A DNA stretch of 64,000 nt from Cristatella mucedo (GCA_009760855.2 WPIO01000007.1:5984501-6048500); one strand, 5' to 3'. Counted from the stretch's first letter, positions 1-11,961 are shown. A program made the numbers and translations. Notes: generated by a model not told the origin, from the letters alone.

Positions 1-120
1 AGGTGGTGGGCGATGAAATATCTCCCACTACTACTGAAACCCACGACCCACGGTGAAGAGCAAGCACCTGACCCCTGGGCCAAGACCCGGATGGCGCTAT
101 GCAAATATTTTATTATTATT
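1..120 (+). mobile_element. possible 3' end of an unidentified retroelement
   Basis: The segment ends in GGCGCTATGCAAATATTT followed by ATT repeats, which resembles the 3' terminus of L2/CR1-type LINEs. The upstream 90 bases match neither LINE family of this window. Its 5' end lies outside the window. Confidence 0.3.
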
Positions 121-302
121 GCTGGAAAGATGGGGACCGTACTCAGATGTTCTGATTGTGACAAATGACAACTTCTTAACCTTAGAATCCTCGTGCATGT
201 GGTAAGTCAAATATAAATTACAAACTCGCTGGTAAGTAATTTGCTATCTGCGCTCGCAATCTATACTGAGAGCAATTAAAACAAGGCTTCTGTATATAAA
301 TA

Positions 303-371
303 TGAAAAGTGCCGAGAAAGAGATTACAATCCCTGAGGGCTCTATACATATGTAGCATAATTATTATTATA
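303..371 (+). mobile_element. LINE-A 3' tail fragment
   Basis: A diverged copy of the LINE-A terminus: AAGTGCCGAGAAAGAGATT, then a GAGGGC arm and a short ATT run. It has only the last ~70 bases of the element, as expected for strong 5' truncation. Confidence 0.6.
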
Positions 372-559
372 AAACCATTAGACAACCGAATCTCTGTCCG
401 GGGGGCTTTGCAGCTCGCTCCAAGAGAAGCACTAACAAGGAGCGAATGACCAGCAAGTCATCGTATCAATACGAGCATGGAAAAGCACACACGTGTCATA
501 CTTGAGCAGCCGATATCTTACTCTCATTTTACTCAGACAGTAACTTCTAAGCGACAACC

Positions 560-2102
560 CGTCACGAGTGTGCTACGTTTATTGTTGATTACCAGTGAGT
601 CGCGCGCCTAGCCGTAACGCAGCACGCGACTTCTTCCGCTGCGTGTGTTACGCTCGCTATAGTTCATCTCTTACGTTTTGCTCGTTGCAGAGGACACCAA
701 CTCTTTATCAGGTTGTTTCCTGCCGCTGTCAGCTCTAGTGGTCTTTTTTACAGTCCCGTTTTACATTAAAACCGGAAGCTGTCATCGCTTTGGTATCTCG
801 CGTCACTCAACGAGGGTGGTGAGAACTATGAGCAACTGCTGTGAGCATACCGCATCCATGCTGCAGTAAGAAAATTACAAAAAAGCTTTTGAGCTGCTCC
901 GGCAGTGTGAGCTTTAGCGCGCCGCGAAGCCAGCTCGGAAAACACCCTGCGGCGGCATTCACACTGCGGAGCTCTCTTCCACAGTTTTATGGCACAATTA
1001 GCATAGCTATGAATTTTTATAAATACGCAATCTGCTCGCCGCTAATAGCACTTCCTTTCCGGACATTCTTCCTGCTATGCCTCTGCTACTTAATTGCTTG
1101 GCGGTTTTTTGGATTACTGCAATGTTTCACCTTTTTCTCGTATCCAGTGTGACATGCAAAGTGTTGACTGCCGATTACACGCGCAAAGCCGCTTCGATTT
1201 TGAGATCGCTACAGAAAATTGTGTCAGTGCAGTCACTTGGTTCTGTTGACTTCGCACGGTTGCGGGTAAAAGGCAGATGCTGCAAATAATTTCTTTAGGG
1301 GCTCCAAAGCGGAGCGCCATCTTACGATCGCCCGGAGGATGTCCGCTGCCCAGCGCGAACGATGGACTTCCGGTTTACGAAAAAGATTTACGTCTTCGAT
1401 CGAAGCGTACGCTTGGGTTGGAGGCGATGCAGCAACTGCGTATTGCGACATATGCCGATGCTAAACCCTGGAGAGCTGCGAGCTGCACGCGTGACTGCGT
1501 GACTGGCGCCTGTTTTGCAACGGCGACGGGATCAATCGTCACCATAAATCATCGGCAAAGGTGAAAGTCGAAGGGAAATGCGCGCGCCTCTCCGCTAATC
1601 GAAGTGGAGACCGTTGCTCACGCTCGGCTTGCGGTCAGCATTCGCGGCGCACGGCGCCGGGATCGCGTCGCGTCTGCAAATAGCCGCGGCGGCAGCCAAG
1701 GAAGTACGCCAAGGCCGGCCAAGGCAGGCCGGTGCGCCAAGGCCGGCGGTCGCAGGAGGCGGTCGGTGGACGAGCGCCTCCTGCGGCGCAGCTCGCGGCA
1801 ACCCACCGGCAGGAGGCGCGCGAGCGCGCGCGCTTGAGCGCGGCGCTTTGCTGGCCACCGGTCACGAGCGAATCTATTGACCTTGGAGAAACCACGTCGT
1901 CAATGATGGCTACGAGGGTCGGCGAAAGCAGGCGGCGGGGGAGGCTTTCCATCTGCTCAGATAAATCGGCTCCGCCGCCGCTGAGGCTTCGGCGGTCAGG
2001 GCAGGGTCGCGAGATAGCGTGGCGCGAGCGTCTTTGTGGCTTTTGCAAGCAGGCCGCCGAGTAGCCGGAGGCGAGCGCCTGACGAAATCGATCGAGTGTC
2101 GA
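560..2102. other. no gene recognised; GC-rich segment at 1600-2060
   Basis: The open frames here are short or are Arg/Ala-rich artefacts of GC-rich sequence. The part at 1600-2060 is CpG-rich and could be a promoter or 5' UTR, but no coding exon with convincing splice sites was found. Confidence 0.3.
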
Positions 2103-2685
2103 GCAAAGAAAGCTATTATGCCACTACAGCGGACTATGAATATGGCTGCAAGGCTGGTCTTCAAGTCCCAGCGGTTTGAGCACGTGTCGCCTTTGCTGAA
2201 AGAGCTAGGATGGTTGCCGGTTGAGCAAAGGATACAGAGCAAAGTTTTTACGCTGACCCACAAGGCCCGCCACGGCTTGGCTCCTTCGTACCTAGCTGAA
2301 CTGCTGCATCAGTTTCAGCCTGTTCGCGCCCTCAGGTCCTGTGTGGACAATAAATTAGCTGTCCCATTCCTCCGCTTAAAGACAGTTGGTGACAGAAGCT
2401 TTAGCTCTGCAGGTCCTAGCCTGCGGAACTCGCTTCCACAATTCTTACGCAACAAAATCTACTCTCCAACTGCCGACTATGGCACATCTTTTTCAGCGGT
2501 CCTGAACTGCTACTCCCATGCTACTCACTACCTCAACTGCTCTCCTAACTCTGCTATGCGTACTGAAAGCCGCTTAGGCTGTGAGTATGCTATACAAAAC
2601 TCTCCTGTGTAACACCCACATGGTCTTTATGACTTTGTGGAATTACTGACGGAGATACATCACATCAATCGAAACCGCTACAGTA
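2103..2685 (+). mobile_element. LINE-B 3' fragment (L2/CR1-like ORF2 C-terminus)
   Basis: An uninterrupted frame carries the LINE-B C-terminal region that follows the reverse transcriptase: MNMAARLVFKSQRFEHVSPL, then ELGWLPVEQRIQSKV and LTHKARHGLAPSYLAELL. The same protein is found at 22.8-23.6 kb. It ends with the LINE-B 3' UTR (ACATGGTCTTTATGACTTTG) and a short ACATC run. The catalytic reverse transcriptase domain is absent (5' truncation), so this copy is dead. Fewer stops than most copies suggest it is relatively young. Confidence 0.85.
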
Positions 2686-2813
2686 CTTTGTCAGAGCAGG
2701 AAACTAAATGAGGAGAATGCTTCGAGAAACTCGCGCGCTCGCGCTCGGAGAATGAAGATTCACAGATGCCCAGCGGAGACGAAGAGCTCTCCGGAAGGGT
2801 GCGCTTCTTTCAA

Positions 2814-2820
2814 TATATAA

Positions 2821-2864
<44 letters not shown>
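2814..2864. repeat. (TA)n microsatellite
   Basis: AT-rich ATAAAT units followed by about 17 pure TA dinucleotides. Confidence 0.9.
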
Positions 2865-2866
<2 letters not shown>

Positions 2867-3164
2867 TGGCATCGTACATACTGGGTTTTTCGGAGGTTTG
2901 CTATATCGCAGCTGAGGGTTCGTTCGAGACTGAGAAACTCGATACATAGGAGTGCTCTCGGTTAGCGTGCTAGCCTCAGTAAATGTTCGTCACGAGCGGA
3001 GCAATGAGACGCCGTACCCTTCGCTAGAGAGCTCCCGCAAATATAAACGAGCTGCAGTATCTAGCTGGACCAGCGGGCGGATTTACAAAGCGCACAGCTC
3101 TCGGAAGCGACATCGGAGCTCTAGAAAAGAGAGAAGACTGCCTTTTCTCCGAAGGACTGAGCAG

Positions 3165-3462
3165 CTGACGTGGTCGTCCGGTGAAAGGTCATTTTGAACA
3201 AGACACCCAGATCTTGAGAAGACGGTGCAGTAGATGCGATGGCAGGAGCACATTTTATGGCAAAGATTTCTCTAATTTCTGAGTCACTCTAGGTTTGTCT
3301 ATAACTGGTAGGTTGTTTTTATGCTATTCAATTTGAGACATGTTGCAGCAATACACGTGCGCATGTCAGCAATACACGCAGCAAGGTCGCATAGGGTGCT
3401 TGACGTGCTTTAAAGGCTGGCACGGATCAAAGCATAGGTGCGTCATCTGCATAGAATAGAAT
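3165..3462 (-). mobile_element. LINE-A internal fragment, minus strand
   Basis: Read on the minus strand it corresponds to the LINE-A segment just after the reverse transcriptase YADD motif: a degenerate ADDTQLCLxFDP region, then the KPSVIQKLE region. It is shared with the minus-strand copies at 8.1 and 10.1 kb. There are several stops and it lacks both element ends. Confidence 0.65.
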
Positions 3463-3627
3463 GCTTCTCTCCAGCGATCATGAGGCTTCCACTTGTACGC
3501 TACCTACTCCTCATGCTTCCCATCCTACCCTCATACCCGGCCCTATGCCTCCTGTTGTTTAGCTGTGCCTCTGCGCGAGAACTTCGCTTTTGGTTCATTT
3601 CCCCTCCCACGTACAATCAGCACCAGG

Positions 3628-3705
3628 AAAATAATAAATTTAAAGTGCTTAGAAATAAATTTAGTTCTCCGAGGGCGCTATATCGAATGCATTATTATTA
3701 TAAAT
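3628..3705 (+). mobile_element. LINE-A 3' tail fragment
   Basis: AAAGTGCTTAGAAATAAATT followed by a CTCCGAGGGCGCTATATC arm and ATT repeats. This is the LINE-A terminal stem-loop and tail only. Confidence 0.7.
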
Positions 3706-3994
3706 ACGGACTGATGGTCTGACACACTCTAATTTGCGTCATTTAGAAAAGAAGCTACAAACTCACCTGCTCCTAACAGCATTTGCTGTGTACGCGTGAA
3801 TTGATCAGCATATGTCGACGCGCGCTGCTATTACTGCTCGTTATTATCACAAATCGGTTTATTTCAGGCCTTGAAACAATAATATAATGCTATTATACCG
3901 TCAATTTTTAGAGCTAACAATAAATACAATAAATATACAGCGGTAACTGGGCTTTAGTAGTGTCTCGACGTACGAGTGTTTGAGATACAAGGAA

Positions 3995-4830
3995 TCATCT
4001 TGAAATCTAGGTGTCATATTCCAAAGCGACCTCTCATTAGACGACCATATCAGCTCCACGGTCAAATCTGCCTATTTTCAGCTTCATAATAATGCTCAAA
4101 TTTGGGCTTGTTTAGATAAGGATACCACGTCTAAGTTGGTCCATGCATTCGTGACATCTCGTCTCGACTTCTGCAACTCACTGCTTACTGGCCTACCAGC
4201 ATGTGCGATCAGGCGATTGCAGCTGGTGCAAAACTCTGCAGCTAGGCTTGTCTGTCGTGAGCGTCGCAGTTGCCACATTACTCCACTTCTCGCCGACCTG
4301 CACTGGCTACCACTCAACCAATGGATTGACTTCAAGGTTTTGTCGCTCACTTTTAGGTCATTTCATTCTATGGCTCCAGCCTATCTCTCCGACATACTCC
4401 CCCATCAGGCCAAGGATCGTACCACCCGCTTTTCGGAATCCAACAGTCTGAAAATACCTCGTACAAACCTCAAATCCTGTGGAGACCGTGCATTTAGTTC
4501 GTATGCTCCCAAAGCCTGGAACTCCCGACCTGCGTCAAAACATCCCCTGGCCTGACCACATTTAAAAGGAACCTAAAAACACACCTATTTAGGACAGTAT
4601 TTAGTGGGTCCCTGTGATTCGTCCTTGATGTGCTTATGCGTGCTGACACTGTGCATGCTGCCACTAAGCACATTTGCATGCTGACCCTGTGCATGTCACC
4701 CCTAACCATGTAATTCATTTTGTTTGTTTTTCAAGCATGATTTTACTTACCATTAAATTGCATTTCCTTTTGCAGCAAATGTAAAGCGCCTAGAGAGAGA
4801 TTAAGTTATCTGAGGGCGCTTTATCAAGTA

Positions 4831-4862
<32 letters not shown>
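3995..4862 (+). mobile_element. LINE-A 3' part with complete terminal stem-loop
   Basis: It encodes the LINE-A post-reverse-transcriptase region (TSRLDFCNSLLTGLPACAIR, then LQLVQNSAARLVCRERRS and HITPLLADLHWLPL), frameshifted near the C-terminus. The 3' UTR carries TGCATGCTGACCCTGTGCAT. The terminus is AAAGCGCC at 4793-4800 pairing with GGCGCTTT at 4815-4822, followed by (ATT)n. It is a good reference copy for the 3' end of the family. Confidence 0.88.
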
Positions 4863-4864
<2 letters not shown>

Positions 4865-6449
4865 AGCTGTCTCTCGGCCGATTGTTTGCTTTGAATTGCG
4901 AGCTAAAATGTGGCCTGCGAGCCAGCTTCAGGTACTCCACCGCTAGTTGCCGCAGCGAACGTCACATTGCGTGTGGTTGCTCAGGCCAATAAGGATAGGG
5001 CAGATAACAGCGTTCTGTTGCAAGACGCTGCCGTACGACCCGGGTGTGACGCCAAGCGCATGCCCATTGGTTCGCTCCCAGACAAACTCGAGCAGCCATC
5101 GTGGTACTTGGACGCACAAGATCGCCAAACTCCGTCGTTAAATCCGACTAAGACATGAACAGCTAAGTACTCTACGTAGGCAATATCATTGCGTGTGAGT
5201 TCATCGCTTAACTGATAGCAATCGGTGCATCCGCGTAAAGGCCCCGCCAAAAAACTGAAAGCCAGGAAAGCCAGCGAATAAGATTCAGATATTCGCTTCA
5301 GCCTTTTCCTTAAACTCTATTAGTATCTTCAAGTCGTTTAATTTACAAATTACTCCTGTAAATTAGGATTAATAAAACCCATTTATTTCAAGACATTCTA
5401 TTGTACTATTTTTAAAACAATATTCTTAATTTATAAGTACATTTTTTTATTTAAAAACATGTGGCAAAAACTGTAGTGTTTTTTGGAGGGCTGGAATGGA
5501 ATAATGGCATTTCAGTTCATTCCCGTGAGGTAAAAGGATCTGAAATACGAATAATTTGAGTCACGAGCTCCTGCACGGAACGAATTAAATTCGTAAGCCG
5601 AGGTACCACTGGAGCTGTATTTTCAGAACAAGCAATAGAATATAATGCTATTGTAATTGCCGACTATAAAGTACATTGTAATTGCCATTGAAGTTAAAAT
5701 TGTAAAATTTTGTCCACCAAACATGCTGCACGGACTTACGCAGCCTGTGATACACGCAATTTGGTCCGACTCAGGGTTTCGGAAGGGCTGCTTCAACTTC
5801 AAACTTAAAAAACTAAGCTGCCCTGTAAGTATTGCAATAATATAGATGTTTTTCATCTGATTAGTACAATATATTGATAGTGTTACGGCACCCTATACAA
5901 TATATAGTTAAAATTAAAATACTGTATATTTTCCTAAAAATATATGGTATTCTATTGAAGAGGCCTAGTTTGATTTGCTTTCATTTTAGCCAACTGATAT
6001 GTGAAGTGTCAAGAAAAAGTCTCGAGGTGCTTTAGGTATATAATATTTTTATAAAAAATGCTAGCTTCATTGGCAGTCACGACTCAGCTATGCTTCTCAA
6101 TTTTTCTTTGCTGCAAGAGATCAAGTCTGTTAGCAACTGCGGGATGCCTGGCGCATCGAAAGACCCGTCGGGCTTCAAAGCCAATACAAAGCTCTCTACC
6201 GAAACATCATCGAACGTTCGAACTTGCACATGAAGATAGTCACCTATGTACGCGAGCGCGGTAATATGATGGCACTGCAAACTTTCGCGAACACGTCATT
6301 GCAGTAAAGCCAGTTAGTGCAGTTCGTGCACGCGATTCCCTTCAAGTGGAATCGCCGTTACAAATCATTCATAGCAGCGGCTTTCATGCAGCGCACTGGC
6401 TTAACGTGACGTCAAAAGTCGGATAGGATCTATAGCGATAAAGCTGTCG
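4863..6449. other. no gene recognised
   Basis: AT-rich sequence without long frames or recognisable repeats. Part of 6050-6449 may be the leader or LTR of the gypsy element that starts downstream, but no LTR boundary could be defined. Confidence 0.3.
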
Positions 6450-7432
6450 GCGGTATGGGGTTGAGCCTGTCCCAGAAATTCTGTGTACGGTCTATTACTG
6501 CGTCTGAGTGGAAGAATTTGACGGATCACTTCGACTGGTATATGATTTGGTCTGAAAGGTTCACTAAGGATGTACCCACTAAAGTGGCCACGCTGCTTGC
6601 GGCTATGGATCTAGACGCTCGAAATCGAGATATTCAAGACTTTTGACTGGGGCGCGTCACCAGGAGGTAAAGGCAACTTAGAAAAAGTGCCATGGAGGTC
6701 TGCTGCACATTTAATTCCTCAAAATATGAGTCGCATGAACGATTCGTATTCCTCCGCCGCTGACAACGCAAGTCAGAAACCTTTGATTCATATTAGACTG
6801 CTCCAATCGGTATCATTGAGTCGTGCAATTTTCACGCTGAGGAGAGGGCGAGCGTTCTGCGCGACCAGATGGTTATAAATGCTCTATTTGAAAATGTTAT
6901 GGAAAAGATTCTGTCGGAGACCCAGCTGACTCTCGCTCGCGCGGTGAGCATTTGTCGATCTCAAGAAGTAACGGCTCTCTAAGCCAAATGAATTTAAGTT
7001 TCGAAGTAGTGGCACTCTAAGCAACCTGAATTTAAGTTCACCGTCGGTTACGACTCGCCCAGAGCTTTCTCTGCCGGCCTCCTGCAAGCTGACTGCCGTC
7101 ACACGTGGGCGCGAAGTGGAACGATGCTCGTGTTTATTGCGATATACAGCATGCACGCAGGAAGTGTCCAGCATTCAGCCAAACCTTCGAGCTTTGTGGA
7201 CTGAGAAACCACTCCACTGCAGTTTGTCTATGGGAACTTTGCTCTTCAAAAGATGCCACAAATGCCACTGCAGCATTCGGCGAAATCTGACTTAAATACA
7301 TTCTCACTAGGCTACACGTGAGCTACCAGACAAAGCCGTGACCTTGGAAGCTAATCTTAATTTACTTGACCGTGACTTAAAGTGCGGGTTGATACCGCAG
7401 CCACTTTCAATGTCACGTCGTTTACTTTTTGC
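6450..7432 (+). mobile_element. Ty3/gypsy retrotransposon remnant: gag and start of protease
   Basis: Three frame-shifted segments read as a gypsy gag. First is a capsid-like part (WKNLTDHFDWYMIW, then TKVATLLAAMD). Next is a segment with LRDQMVINALFENVMEKIL and LARAVSICRSQEV, the usual end of capsid. Last is a Cys/His nucleocapsid region (CDIQHARRKCPAFSQ, then LCGLRNHSTAVC) in which one zinc-knuckle cysteine is replaced. At about 7385-7415 comes VDTAATFNV, matching the DTGA active site of the aspartic protease with Gly changed to Ala. Stops and frameshifts make it inactive. The continuation of this element is at 8845-9135, beyond an inserted LINE-A. Confidence 0.75.
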
Positions 7433-7519
7433 GTGACGGTGACGCAAGTCGGGAGTGAGTTCCGGGCTTTGAGAGCATACAAACTAAAGGCACCGTCTCC
7501 AAAGGATTTGAGGCTTGTA

Positions 7520-7657
7520 AGAGTTATAGGTAAACGATTAGAATTATTATATTATTATTACATATTATATATATATATATATATATTATAATTATACATA
7601 TATATATATATATTATAATTATATATATATTATCAGAGTTATAGGTAAGTTATTAGA
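7520..7657. repeat. AT-rich block flanked by a 23-bp direct repeat
   Basis: The sequence AGAGTTATAGGTAA plus nine more bases at 7520-7542 recurs at 7635-7657 with 20 of 23 identical. Between the copies are 92 bases of ATT then TA repeats. The flanking sequence on both sides is continuous LINE-A. This looks like a target-site duplication around an insertion made only of a LINE-type tail, later expanded. Confidence 0.65.
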
Positions 7658-8274
7658 TTCCGAAAAAGCCTGGTGGTACGATGCTTAGCCTGGGCCTGGT
7701 GGAGTAGTATATCTGATAAGTAGGCTGGAGCCAAAGAATGAAGGGACCTAAAAGTGAGCGACAAAACCTTGAAGTCGATGATTTGCTTGACTGGGAGCCA
7801 GTGCAGGTCGGCGAGATGTGATGTGAAGTGGCAACTGTGACGCTCACGACAGACAAGCATAGCTGCAGAGTTTTGCACCTGTTGTAAACGTCCGGTTGTA
7901 CAGACCGGTAGACCAGCAAGCAGTGAGTTACAGAAGTTAAGACAGAATGTCACAAATTCATGGACCAAATTAGATGTGGTATCCCCGTCTAAACAAGCGC
8001 GAATTGTAGCAATGTTTTGTAGGTGAAAGTAGGCAGACTTGACTGTAGAGCTGATGTGGTCATCTACCGAGAGGTCATTTTGGAACATGACACCGAGATT
8101 TCGTGCAGATTCAACAGGAGATATGCTGGCAGAGCTGATTTTGAGCGTTAGCCTTTCCAATTTCTGAATCACACTGGATTTGCCCATAACTAATAAGTTG
8201 GTTTCATCATAATTCAACTTAAAAAAGCTTGCTACCATTCTTGTGCGGATGTCATCAACACATGAAGCAAGGTT

Positions 8275-8451
8275 GGTGACGTGATGGCACACTAGGTAAG
8301 GCGGTTGCTTTCATGACCTCGGTCTCGAGGTCGTGGGTTCGATTCCTGTGGTGGGCGATCCTTTATCGCCACTGCAAGCGGTGGTGATAACCGGCAAGGC
8401 TCTTCTGTCGCTATACAAAAAGAGGCTGTTTAAGTAGCTAGGATTTTTTTT
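8275..8451 (+). mobile_element. tRNA-derived SINE, copy 1
   Basis: The tRNA-like head has an A-box-like TGATGGCACACTAGGTAAGG and a perfect B box GGTTCGATTCC at 8336-8346. The body has a hairpin with a 13-base stem (8363-8375 with 8378-8390, two G-U pairs, AA loop), followed by CTCTTCTGTCGCTATACAAA and a T-rich end. Pol III transcription is expected from the boxes. It is inserted in LINE-A. Confidence 0.88.
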
Positions 8452-8844
8452 GAGGGAGTTGAGAGAATTTGACGTGCTGGAGGGCTGGGAGAGATCAAAG
8501 CTAAGGTACAACTGAGCTTCATCTGCATAAAAGTGAAAGCTTAGGTTGTGCTTGGCAATCATATCGGCAAGAGGAAGAGTATAGAGCTTAAAAAGAACAG
8601 GACCAAGCACGGAGCCCTGAGGTACCCCATATTTCAGAGGCTTCTTGAATGATTTTGTCCATTCACATCAATACTCGGGAGTCTCCCACTGAGATGGGAC
8701 CTGAACCATTGCAATGCAGTGTCAGTGATGCCCAGGTGAGATGAGAGGTGCTCAAGAAGAACTTGGCGATCGATTGTATCAAAATCTGCAGAAAGATCGA
8801 GAAAAACAAGCAGAGAATCTCGACCCATGTCTGCATTAAAACAG

Positions 8845-9135
8845 CAGACCTATAAATTTTGCATCACAAATGAAGACGTTCCAGCTCTCTTAGGCCTGCC
8901 TAGCCTCCGAAAATTAGACATTACCAAGAAACAAGCTCTGCTGTTTACTACCTCCATGCCACGCCACTATTAACCCGAGGCATAAATTTTCCGACATCTT
9001 TAAACGGTTGGGATGCCTGGCCGGTAAATACAAAATCAAGCTGTATAAGAATGCCCAGCCGGTTGTCCAGACTGTGCGTCGCGTTCCTTGTACCGAGTTC
9101 AGTGTACAACAACTGAACTTATGACTACTCGCCCT
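8845..9135 (+). mobile_element. Ty3/gypsy remnant: end of protease and start of reverse transcriptase
   Basis: A frame at about 8859-8960 reads TNEDVPALLGLPSLRKLDI, the typical end of a gypsy protease (LLGLPxxxKL). After one frameshift, 8987-9122 reads DIFKRLGCLAGKYKIKLYKN then AQPVVQTVRRVP, the conserved linker leading into the reverse transcriptase of mag-like Ty3/gypsy elements. It is the continuation of the gag/protease remnant at 6450-7432. The rest of pol is missing, replaced by a LINE-A tail. Confidence 0.75.
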
Positions 9136-9265
9136 ACGACTTGTTTATCAAGCATGATATTAATCACCATTCAATTGTATTTCCCTTTGCAGCAAATGTA
9201 AAGCGCCTAGAGAGAGATTGAGTTCTCTGAGGGCGCTTTATCAAGTTCATTATTGTTATTATTAC
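9136..9265 (+). mobile_element. LINE-A 3' tail fragment with probable target-site duplication
   Basis: It begins in the LINE-A 3' UTR (TTTATCAAGCATGATATTAA), has the terminal stem-loop AAAGCGCC/GGCGCTTT and ends in ATT repeats. Flanks TACGACTTG on the left and TACGAATTG on the right are probably a 9-bp duplication with one mismatch. Confidence 0.8.
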
Positions 9266-9397
9266 GAATTGGCCTGTATCAACCGGCCTATACGATAATT
9301 GATCTACTGATCTTTGACAAGTGGCCCTAAGATCAGAAATAGGCAATACAAATAAAACTGGTGCAGGTCGGTTTTATTTGATCAAATTAGGTTTACT

Positions 9398-10885
9398 GTT
9401 ACGATGCAAACTTGGTTAGTGGTAGCATGCGGGTGTCAGCACGAAGAAGCAATTGGACGACGAATCACAAGGACCCACTAAATGCTGAGATAAACTGGTG
9501 CGTTTTAAGCTTCGATTTAAATGTCGTCAAGTCAGGGGATGTCGTGACGTTAATCGGGACTGAGCTCCAGGCCATGGCAGCCTACGAACTGAAAGCACGG
9601 TATCCAAAGGATTTAAGGTTCGTAGATGATTTAGCGATACGATTTGATTCATAATAGTGTGTGATAAAATTCCTAGCCTGGTTGGGTGTAGTTTTAATAG
9701 GTAGACTGGAGCCAGAGGAGGAAAGGACATAAAACCAAGTGACAGATGATTGAAACTGATTAGTTGCCTTACTGTGAGCTAATGCTGGTTAGCTAGAAGT
9801 GGTATGATAAGGCAACTGCGTCGCTCATCAATGACAAGCCTAGTGGCAGCGGAGTTTTGCACCAACTGCATGTGCCTGATTGAACAGGCCGGTAGACCAG
9901 CAACCAGTGACTTACAGACGTCGAGATTAGAAGTCACAAATGCATGGACCAACTTGGATGTAGTAACCTTGTGTAACAAAGCCCGAATTTTAGCAATGTA
10001 AAGTAGCTGACAGTAGGCCGAAGTGATAGTAAAACCGATATGGTCATCTAGCGAAATTTCGCTTTGGAATAGGACACCTAGATTTAATCTAGATGAAGCA
10101 GATAGAAAGCTGGCAAAGCCAATTTTGAGCGTTAAGCTTTCTAATTTCTGAGCCACACTTGGTTTGCCCATGATTAGTAAGTTGGTTCTATCGTCGTTTC
10201 ATTTGAGAAATGTTGCTGCCATCCGCGTGAGAATACCATTCAGAAATGTATGCGGCAATGGAGTTAAGAGAATTCGATGCTCTGGAGTGCTTAGAGAGAT
10301 CAAGGCAAAGCTACAACAGAGTGTCGTCTGCATAACAATGAAAGCCAATATTGCATTTCGTGATCACATCGGCAAGAGGGAGAATATAAACAGCAAAAAG
10401 AAGTGGACTAAGCACAGAGCCCTAAGGTACCTCGCACTTCTGCGGCTCCTCGCATAACCTTTTCCCGTTCACATGAATACTCTGGAGTGCACCGCTGTAG
10501 TAGAATGTGAACCATTGCAGTTCAGTGCCAGTGATGCCTAGGCGAGACGAGAGGCTCAAGAGAGAGGGAATGGATCGATATTGTCAAGCGCTGCCCAAAG
10601 ATCAAATAAAAAAAGCAGAGAGAATTTACACAACTCTGCGCTCCTTAAAAAGTTGTTATACAACTAAAGCAATGCTACGTCTTTGGATTTATCAGCTCTA
10701 AAATCAGGCTGGAACTTGCTAGGTTTGAAGTTTCAAGAGAGTTTAGCTGGTCTGCTGAAACTAGTTCCAGTGTCTTTAATAGGAACATGAGGTGCAAGAC
10801 TTGGCAGAACCTGTTCAAATTCTCATGGTCTACAGTTGCTTTTTAGTTATTCGCCTAACAGCAGCCTTTCTGAAAAGGCCGGCAA
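9398..10885 (-). mobile_element. LINE-A copy, minus strand
   Basis: It runs from the 3' UTR (left) to the region upstream of the reverse transcriptase fingers (right). Visible parts are the KPSVAQKLESLTLKIGFAS segment, a degraded LSPRLGITGTxLQW region, and at 10740-10885 a degraded KTLExVSADQLNS and KKALVRPLLKK region. There are many stops. The (ATT)n end is missing on the left. Confidence 0.78.
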
Positions 10886-11848
10886 AATGACCTTCGGCCA
10901 AGGTCATATTTATTATGTTAATTATGCATGGCAGCAGCAGATCTATACATCATATAGTTAGGACAGTGGGAATAGAGTCACGAGTACTGAAAATCTCAGT
11001 TAGAAAGATGGTCGATTTCGGACATTTACTATTCTGGGTTGATCCGTGTCCAAGCATGATTGAGTACAATTTTTCCTGAGCTTTAAAGCGATTGAACAGT
11101 TTTGCTTAGGCGCTGATTGGCCAGGGATTAGATGAGGGGACAAAGCATTGGCCCAATCTCCTCCTGCGTAATGCCGAGCCACATTCCGACCCTGCTAGTG
11201 TTCTTTCCTTCCTACCCATGTCCTAATCGATCATGCAATCCCCGCTCATTTGCTTCACCACGTGGATGTGACATGATACTGATCGAGGTTCGCAGGTACT
11301 GTTAGTGAGTGAGAGCCCGCTGCCTTGGATGGACCGCTACCTTCGATGAGGCACTGCTCGGCACTCAATCAAATAATGGCCGTAATTAATATGGAATTCT
11401 CTCCTTCAAATGCAACGTCAGCGACAACCTACTAACCAAACCACTCGCTGTTCAATGCGAAGCGTATTGATCTGAGGCGCGTTGATGTGCGGTTGCCGAA
11501 AGTGAAGGTCTAGATCGCCAAGGTCCAGTGTCGTCCTGTTTAGTCATTCTCGCTAGATCGTAACGACAAGAAATGCATTATCCATGAAGCTACGGAAACG
11601 TCGGCTTCTCACCTTGCCAATGCAGAGTTAGCCGCTTCCAGCAATGGCTGTCGTGCCATTCTCGATTTCGAAATAGATAGTCTGTACACCAAAGGAAAGT
11701 GCAGGCAATCGCGACCTTTCAAAGGCTATGCGAACAAAATGCCAGCAGATGTCGAAATGAAGTGTTGCGACCACCCGCCGAGGGCTGTGGTTTCTACAGA
11801 GAGTGTTGGAAAAACGGGAGAGAGAGACGGAGTGAGAAACAGAGTGAG

Positions 11849-11850
<2 letters not shown>
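10886..11850. other. no gene recognised
   Basis: Unique-looking sequence between LINE-A and a cluster of microsatellites. No splice-consistent coding frame or repeat family was recognised. Confidence 0.3.
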
Positions 11851-11851
<1 letters not shown>

Positions 11852-11909
<58 letters not shown>

Positions 11910-11961
11910 GAGACAAAACAGAGAGATGAGAAATGGAGAAGACGGAGGCAGAGAGCGAGAT

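Larger units (their letters stand above)
7433..8842 (-). mobile_element. LINE-A copy inserted into the gypsy element
   Basis: Minus-strand LINE-A. From right to left it reads the reverse transcriptase motif SLLVFLDLSADFDTIDRQVL, the YLSGRLPS region, a catalytic YADE (YADD in an active enzyme), then NLLVMGKSSVIQKLERLTLK and the HITPLLADLHWLPVKQ-type C-terminal part. It is interrupted by a SINE (8275-8451) and an AT-rich block (7543-7634). The element is truncated at both ends and defective. It sits between the protease start and the protease end of a gypsy element, so it inserted into that element. Confidence 0.85.

Noticed and set aside
8275-8347. A functional tRNA gene at the B box
   Set aside because: The head does not fold into a complete tRNA and is followed by the shared SINE body; the same head occurs in seven places.
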